Program-made: the position numbers and the translations under genes
The notes under the pieces: generated by a model
The model's input: the letters and a program-made list of their open reading frames with translations, nothing else
Told to the model about the DNA's origin: nothing
Database searches by the model: none
Part shown: piece by piece, positions 57,283 through 64,000 of the stretch
Position numbering within the stretch: position 1 is the first letter of the stretch
How the letters are laid out: each line of letters opens with the position of its first letter
Assembly (NCBI GenBank): GCA_025094145.1
Contig: JALLLS010000041.1
Span: 1 to 64,000, forward strand
DNA: 64,000 bases
Source of the DNA: Spinellus fusiger
Lineage: Eukaryota; Mucoromycota; Mucoromycetes; Mucorales; Phycomycetaceae
Direction: 5' to 3'

Positions 57283-60200
57283 CTAGGAAAGATGAACAGA
57301 AGGAGAAGATCCAAACATCTTACGGTCATTAAAGATAGTCCCGAAGGAAGGAGTTGACATTGTTACAGGATTCTTGCCATCAAAGGCAGAAGGTGGGTCT
57401 TGGGGTGTTTTGAGTGTAAATCTGTTCTTGTTGACGCGCTGTCCTGTGCGTTCTGATTCCCAATCCTCCCACTTCTTCATCACCAGGCGAGAAGAGTCGA
57501 ATTTACCCTCAGCATCTCCATGCGAACTACCTTTCTTTTCACCCACAACCACACGAGTAGCACCCCATGAAAAGTCATCAAAGTGCCAGTAGGAGTAGAC
57601 AGGCAGAACAAAGTTCCAGATAGGAAGAGCCACAATGTAGATGAGCATCCACATGATATAGACAAACTTAAAGGTACTGATGGCAATAAGAACAGCAGGA
57701 AGACCGAGAATAGCAGCAAGAAGGGCCAAGGACTGCCACTGGGGATTGGTGGCAATGGCTGTGTTGATAATAAGATAGATCGTCATTAGAATGGCAGCAG
57801 GCAGAACAAGAGTGCCAATGAGATCAACAAAGATGGAAAATTGCATGGACAGACAGGCAATTCCACACAGATCAGAGACAAGGACAAGCTCCATAAGGTT
57901 GTGGACAGTAGAGTTGATCCAGCGTCTGCGTTGGGAGAGGAGGACACTGAATTCATCGGGGACAACGGTTTTACAGCGTGCTTGAGGGACAAACATCATT
58001 TGTCGTCTAGGGAAGGTGCGTAACATGAGCGTAGAGAGGAAGCGATCTTCACCCAATAACAAGAGATTCTTTTCGTGCAGGGTGGTTACTACATTCTGGT
58101 TGTACTCGAGAATAATATCAGGATTGGCAAGGATGGGCACCCAAGCACCGTTCTTGGGACTCTTGATGCGGTACATGCTGAAGCAGCCAGGAAGACAAGT
58201 GACAATACCAAACAAGGACTCAAACGCCTTTGCATAATGATGGGAGATGTAGTATTCAAAGACCTGGATAGCAGTCACCCCTAGAAGAATGTAGTAAGAA
58301 ATAAATGAGCTCGATGGTCACCCAAATACATTTTCTATTCCAACTTACAAGAAGACCGTTTGTTAGCGATTCTTGTCTCACCACACAGCCCCATAATAGT
58401 AATGTCGTTGGCCATGGCTGCTACCATATACGTCAAGGCATCAGGTAGCACTTTTGTATCGGCGTCGACCTATTCACAATTCCAAATAGATCACATCAGT
58501 AAGATATTCTTCTATTCTTTTGTAGAAATGCCGTGTGCAAACAAATACACAAGAAAATTATAAACTTTGTTCTCTTACCATTAGTACCAATTCGAACTTA
58601 TCAGGTGTCACACCCTTCATAAGCCAAGTCATTTTCCAAAACAGTTCATAGTCCAATTCACACAAACGATCATTGAACATAACTCTTTGGAAGAAGCTCA
58701 TCAAGATCAACTGAGAATCACGCTTGCCACGATTGCCTGCTTTGGCTCCTTCTCTCTCTTCTTCTGTGCCGCACTTTACAATGGTAACGCAAGGAACACC
58801 CTTATAATGGCCTGCATACTACAGAAACAACAACAACAATAGGGTAAGAATGAGCCAACTTAAAAATATCTTCTTGCTTTGCTCCATTCTTTTGTCATCT
58901 TGAAGGATGAGAGATCAAGGGGAATTCAAACTCACCACTTTCGCCATGTTCAACTGCTTTTCACCATCCGCAATGGCCAGGTAGGACGATGGTTTAGGAT
59001 TCGCCATCGTAGGATCCAAATCCATCATGTTGATGACAATCTCGGGTGTAGAAAGTGTCTCACCCGCCCCTGTAATCATACCATCAGCAATCACAAAGAA
59101 TATCTTGTGCTTGTTGGAATAGGTTGTCTCTGCCAAACTGTCCATTGTGCACCGTAATCCCTCCTCTCCTTCTGAATAGCAGGTCACCAACAGCACAGTG
59201 TACAACTCAGTATTGACAATATCCGAACGAGCACCGCCCAACTCCATAGCCGAATGCTGCTCACTCAAGGGAGCCCCGCGTGAAGAACTGGAGCCAAGCG
59301 AGGTGCTGGACTGACGCAGGTTCATTGGGCCGTAGTTATTGTAAGGACCGGGGATGTGGTTGGCAGGATCATCGTTGCCTCCCTTGATAGAACGCCATGC
59401 CAACCAATTGGAGCGTCCGCCGGGTTTGACGAGTCGACTGGCAATGACCCACTGGAAGAGAAGAGCCATGGAGTAGCGAATCACAATCATAGCAATAATG
59501 ACGACCAGCATGCATGTAGTGACGATCCTTTGGGCAATGCAGCCACCTGTTTCTGTTTCCATGGTGCCGACTGCATAACGGGCGATCATGCATCGGTAGG
59601 CCTGTCTTCCTTCAGGTGTGTACAAAAGTGTGTAAGAAGCGTCGTTCCCTAGACTCTTGCGGAGAAGAGCATCCACGTGAGGACCATACAAGTTGGCATT
59701 GCGGGCAAGATAAGAGGTGACATTGAGGACTAAAGAGAGAAGAGAGAGAAAAAAAAAAAAGGGATTCATCAGTACGAAAAAAGATGAGGATGGATTCAAA
59801 CTCCTCTGCTTTGTCCTATGCCTGGTATGGAATATGTCTTATTTACCTTTATCGCCTACCACCACCATGCCAGTGTCCCCAAGGCCATCGACGCTATTGG
59901 GTCGTAAATCCACCCAATCAAAACTTAGTGATACAGTGGTAGGATAGAATCTCTGGAGTTCAGCAAGTGATAGACAGTTACTGTTGGCGGTGGCTAATCC
60001 ACCACCTAAACATAAACATAAACAAAAGAAAAAGATAGATAGATAGATAAATCAATAAATCAATAAAGGATAAACACACAAGAGGTTTCCATGACAATCC
60101 TTCTTTTTTTATAACTATCACTATAACAATAATAATAACAAAAAGGGGACTGCTTACCATAAGGATCCACCAATTGACAGTTGCCCAGTGTGCGGTGGAT

Positions 60201-61529
60201 ACCTGCATCATAACTACTACAGGCACCTGATTTATCACCATCAAAAATAGCACCCAGTTCAGTATTAAAGTAGTCGTTGCTAAGAACAAGGCCCTTGCTG
60301 GCAAAGAAGGTCTGCATTACATCGAATGGGTAGATTTGTCCAAACACCCGCACATCTTCTCGGTAGACAGGGATACGAACACCATTTAGCTCACTTGAAT
60401 AAGGATGGTTTTGGACGGAGGCTGGACAGAGAGTAAGACTAAGGCCATACGTAATAAATGCAAGGGCAGCACATAATAGGGTGATGATGTAAACCAGAGT
60501 AAGCTATAATTAAACAGGCACAAGTCAGTCTCATACAACCTCATCTGTTTCCAAAGAAATAAAAATAAAGTATCTATATTTATCTCCATAAGCTATATTT
60601 ATCACTGGTTGGATTCTGACGATGAATCTTGCCCAATGTGTAGTGCTATTTGCTATGGTATTTGCTATGGTATCTGCACACATACACACACTCACCTTCT
60701 CTCTCCACGCCTGCTGCATCATCGCATTGGGCTTCCGTAAACATACTCGAATAAACCAACTTGGAATGCAACATGTACATAGAAATGCAATCCATGCCCA
60801 CCAGTTGGTCAGCACTTTGAGTTCGGGTTCAGGTGCCTGGGGTGGCTGTTCTAATAACACCTCTTGCTGACCTGTCTCTTGCTGACCTGCCTTTTGCTGC
60901 TGGAGTTGCTGCTGGAGTCGATTGGACATGACCTGACTATGACTGACAGGACGGGGCGGCCCTGTGTATGCGTGCTGCTGCTGGTGCTGCTGGTGCTGCT
61001 GCTGTTGTGCGTGCTGCTGAGAATATTGCGTCTGCTGCATCTGCTGCATTTGACGCTGTTGTGAGGGAGAACGAATAAGATTCTGGCGTGGTCGCTGTCG
61101 TTCGGGTCTCGATAATGAATGGGAGTGGTTTAATGTGCCTCTTTGATAGGCATTTGGATGTCCAGGGCTGCCTGTGCCATTCATGGGGTGCTGCTGATAA
61201 ATGGTGTGGTTGTTCTGGTGGTTGTTCTGATGATAACCACTGTCTGAAAAGTGGTTGGAGGCACGCATGGGGCGTCCGGGATTCATACGACTAGGCTGGT
61301 TCATAGTAGACTGCTTTTGAGAGGGATGGGTGCTCTCACGCATGGGCCTGATGTCTCTGGGAGGATGCATGGAAGTACGTGAACGGGTGTCTGGATAAGC
61401 CTGTCCATTTCCGTTGCCAGGTCCGTTGCCAGGTCCAGGTCTTTGTCCATAGGTTTGATAGGACTGTCGACTTTGACGGGCGTCCATGGGTCGGACTGGA
61501 GAAGAGCCAGTTCGATTTGGAGTAGACAT
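57283..61529 (-). CDS. Chitin synthase, class IV/VII type (family GT2)
   Basis: Seven exons on the minus strand: 61529-60696, 60503-60158, 60005-59847, 59729-58936, 58818-58579, 58469-58349 and 58280-57283, giving 1163 residues. The first 235 residues are Gln/Asn/Pro-rich and disordered. Membrane segments follow at about 240-262 ([18 protein letters not shown]) and 279-303, a further one precedes the catalytic region (about residues 505-535), and a cluster closes the protein. Catalytic GT2 motifs: [30 protein letters not shown] (about 793), [20 protein letters not shown] (about 908) and the processivity motif QRRRW (about 945) in [18 protein letters not shown]. The enzyme polymerises UDP-GlcNAc into cell-wall chitin at the plasma membrane. 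A myosin head is absent, so it is not class V. A start at 61,529 was preferred because the upstream codons in frame lack ATG. Confidence 0.95.
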
Positions 61530-61555
61530 CAAAGCAGAAGAGAGCACTTCACTTT

Positions 61556-61610
61556 AAAGAAGAAGAAGAAAAGAAGAAGAAAAGAAGAAGAAAAGAAGAA
61601 GAAAAACAAA
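61556..61610. repeat. [13 protein letters not shown] purine repeat upstream of chitin synthase
   Basis: AAGAAGAAAAG units lie just upstream of the chitin synthase start, probably in its 5' untranslated region. Confidence 0.75.
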
Positions 61611-61781
61611 AGAAGAAAATAAAGGAGGGAAAAATAAAGGATTCTAATAGGCCTGTGATAAGACAATAAAGAAAAAGAAAGTTATTTCCATAGTTACATG
61701 CCTTCTCCTATTCAAACGGCCCCTAGAAACATATTTGCCACCAGCAGCCGTGTAACAATTTATTTATACATCTGCTAGTTA

Positions 61782-64000
61782 TTAAGTAAGATGAGCTGCC
61801 ATTGAAAGAGAAAGAAACAGTGAGTAAGAAAAAGGCACCTGTCATATTTAGACAAGATGTGGTGTGTGTAGAGAAAGAGGGTGGAGAGCAGAGAGCAGAG
61901 AGAGAAAGAGAGAGGTGTCTGTGCTAATAGTGTGTCTATAGACACCTCATTCTAGATGTCCCTGGGCATGGATCAATGGACAGAGCCAACAGATACATTT
62001 CCATAGACATGTTCTTGTCCTTGTAAGCTTATTATGCACATATGGCTATAAACACAAGCCTATCTGGAGTGTAGATGGATGTATATATGTAGATGGATGT
62101 AGATAGATAGACATATATATGTATATATATATATATATATAAGTATAAGTATAAATATATAAATATATAAATATAGACATTTATCTATATCCATCTATCC
62201 ATCTATCTACATTTATACATTTATCTATCTACTCTCTCTCTCTCTCACCACTCTCCACTCTCTTTCTCTACACACACCAAATCCACAGATAACTAATAAT
62301 AATAACTCACATTGCATAGGACATATCAAATGAGCAGCGTCTTGTACAATCACTTCGTGTGGAAGGTGTCGAAATCTATAGCACACTTTGAGCTGCTTTT
62401 GTTCTCCTAAGCAGGGATCATAAAAGCCAATGATACTTGTCTATTGACATGTTAGATATTCTTTTACTACTAGAGGACAAGCGTTCTACTATTCTTGTAC
62501 TGAAATTACCTTGGAATGTCCACCGGGAATCGTCAGGCGAGATTCATTCACTAGTGTCTGCACCACACCCGTCACATCAATCACTTGGTCACTGTCGGAT
62601 GAGTCATTTAATGCCTCCAAGTGACCATACAGTGCCTGAGTAATCACAAGGCCTAAAGAACAAAATAATAAATAAATAATAATAAATAATAAATAATAAT
62701 AGAGAGAAACAATAAACAATAAATAATAATAGAGAGAAACAATAAATAATAAATAATAGAGAGAAATAAGCCCATGTTTCTCTTCTGTTACATGTCCAAC
62801 TGTACCTTCCTCCTTCCTTTCCTCTTGGCGTCTTTTGCGGTCTCCAATTTCTTGCATTAGATACTGAGCATCCAATGCCTCCTGTTTACGTGCCTCCAAG
62901 TAATCACGATGTTCCTCACGAAGGGCCACCAACTTCCTATTCAAAAAAAGAAAAAAAAGAAAAAAAAGAAAAAAAAAGGGTTAGCCTACATAGCCCTTTT
63001 TCTTTTCTTTCTCCATCTTTTGGTCTGTCAACTGGAACTTACTCTTTCAATGCAGCACGTCGACGTGGCGCCAAAAAAACGTACTCCAAGGCCAATACCA
63101 GTGTCGTAGGAACAAAAAATGCACCCAAGGCTGTCTTCAAATCAAGTCCATGCGATAACACAATAGGCAAAGTGAATTTCTGTCCAAGTCGAGAGGCCCT
63201 GAAACCCTGTTTAATTCACATTCTTTGCTTGTTGTATTAACAAACACAGGTTCCCCTTACCTTAATTTCACCATCACTCCGGAATACAGGCCACACTCCA
63301 ATGTCATCCCGCACTGAACATGCTCCGTGATTTTGTGACCACTGCCCAGGCTCACGGAGATCCCTGTGGCAGAAGACAGGGAGGAGGAGAACTGGAGTCT
63401 GACACGATTCGGCAGTTTGTGTGAATATTCACCTGCAATATGGGAAGCTTGTAGGCCAGTCTATCCGTTGAAGTGTTAATCCAGCATCGTCGTTATCACA
63501 ATTATAATAAGGGATCTTTCAAGAGTAAAATAAAATATGAAAAATAAAATGTGAAAAGAAAGGGTATTATTATTATTATTATTATTACCTGCAACTCCAT
63601 ACTGTAATTGCCTTGCTTGTGAGCAGAAGCCATGCCTACAGTTACAGAAGACTTTTCCTGTCCGTCAAAAGTACCCCATGGCCCCAAAGCCCACTCTCCT
63701 GTGTTGTAGGTAAGGTAGCCTGTAGTGGAGGTAAACAGACGACGGCCCATTGTGACAGAGAGTACAGGTGGTGCTTCCAAGGATTGCGAGTTGACTGTTG
63801 TATTCACAAAACTACCAGCCCCACAACCAACATGAGTTTCTCTCTTTCTCTTTTCTTCTTCTATTGAGGACATTGGTTACCTGTCGGTGGATAGGTTGTA
63901 GCATGTCTTTAGGGTGAATGTTCTTGGTGAGAGACAAGTGACGCTTAGCTAAGGCAGTCCTATGCATCAGTCCAGAACACTCTAGGCATAACAATCCCAC
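61782..64000 (-). CDS. DNAJC11-like protein, C-terminal part (5' end outside window)
   Basis: The minus-strand exons recognised are 63881-64000 (partial), about 63858-63589, 63460-63261, 63198-63043, 62936-62806, 62652-62510, 62440-62311 and possibly 61795-61782. All joins from 63589 downward are in phase. The order matches DNAJC11: beta-rich segment (GYLTYNTGEWALGPWG, YSHKLPNRVRLQFSSSLS), LPIVLSHGLDLKTALGAFFVPTTLV, a coiled coil (LEARKQEALDAQYLMQEIGDR), then GLVITQALYGHLEAL, IDVTGVVQTLVNESRL and IIGFYDPCLGEQKQLKVCYRF. The family tethers to the mitochondrial outer membrane and helps organise cristae with MICOS. The N-terminal J domain lies outside the window. The join between the first two exons could not be resolved. 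The 14-base last exon, which would end SHLT, is speculative. Confidence 0.8.
61860..62260. repeat. GAGA, TATATA and ATCTAT simple repeats
   Basis: A cluster of microsatellites (GAGAGA near 61,890; TATATA and TATCTA around 62,080-62,240; CTCTCT near 62,232). They lie inside the proposed last intron of the DNAJC11-like gene or, if that intron is wrong, in the region beyond its 3' end. Confidence 0.75.

Overview
The window is nuclear DNA from a filamentous fungus. It is AT-rich, its genes are split by short GT-AG introns (mostly 54-80 bp, a few of 120-510 bp), and the housekeeping genes are typical fungal versions (class IV/VII-type chitin synthase, farnesylated Ydj1-type DnaJ, Rpn7, Get3). A solitary ricin-B-like beta-trefoil protein, abundant Tc1/mariner and LINE remnants, and Fanzor (eukaryotic TnpB-like) relics with the sequence style I associate with Mucoromycota point to an early-diverging, Mucorales-like fungus. 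This placement is inference.

Layout: 1-4.08 kb has no recognisable gene. 4.15-5.69 kb carries a four-exon beta-trefoil gene. 5.7-38 kb is a 32-kb transposon field: a decayed Fanzor-like gene (about 10.2-11.35 kb) beside a Tc1/mariner relic (11.48-12.6 kb); several elements sharing the terminus CACACCAGGAGAT and a TA target duplication, two of which carry the C-terminal part of a Fanzor nuclease; a dead LINE on the minus strand (23.2-26.6 kb); a younger LINE on the plus strand (26,778-32,031) with a perfect 14-bp target duplication; and a second Tc1 relic (32.5-33.6 kb).

The gene-dense half is 38.6-64 kb: a KH-domain protein gene (minus) whose last eight codons and stop lie inside a transposon end; GET3 and a Ydj1-type DnaJ in tandem (plus); one TA-flanked element; RPN7 (plus); USB1 and a large BTB/helical-repeat protein (minus); SMG9 (plus, with two GC-AG introns); a chitin synthase (minus); and a DNAJC11-like gene running off the right edge (minus). 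These genes cover RNA metabolism (KH, USB1, SMG9), protein folding, targeting and turnover (GET3, DnaJ, DNAJC11, RPN7, possibly the BTB protein) and cell-wall synthesis. They are not an operon, and each has its own promoter region.

The most interesting part is the TA-flanked element family: several dispersed copies, intron-containing Fanzor C-terminal relics, conserved end structures, and one copy that has become the 3' end of a host gene. Exon joins were checked by hand for reading phase. All homology calls come from motif recognition, without any database search.
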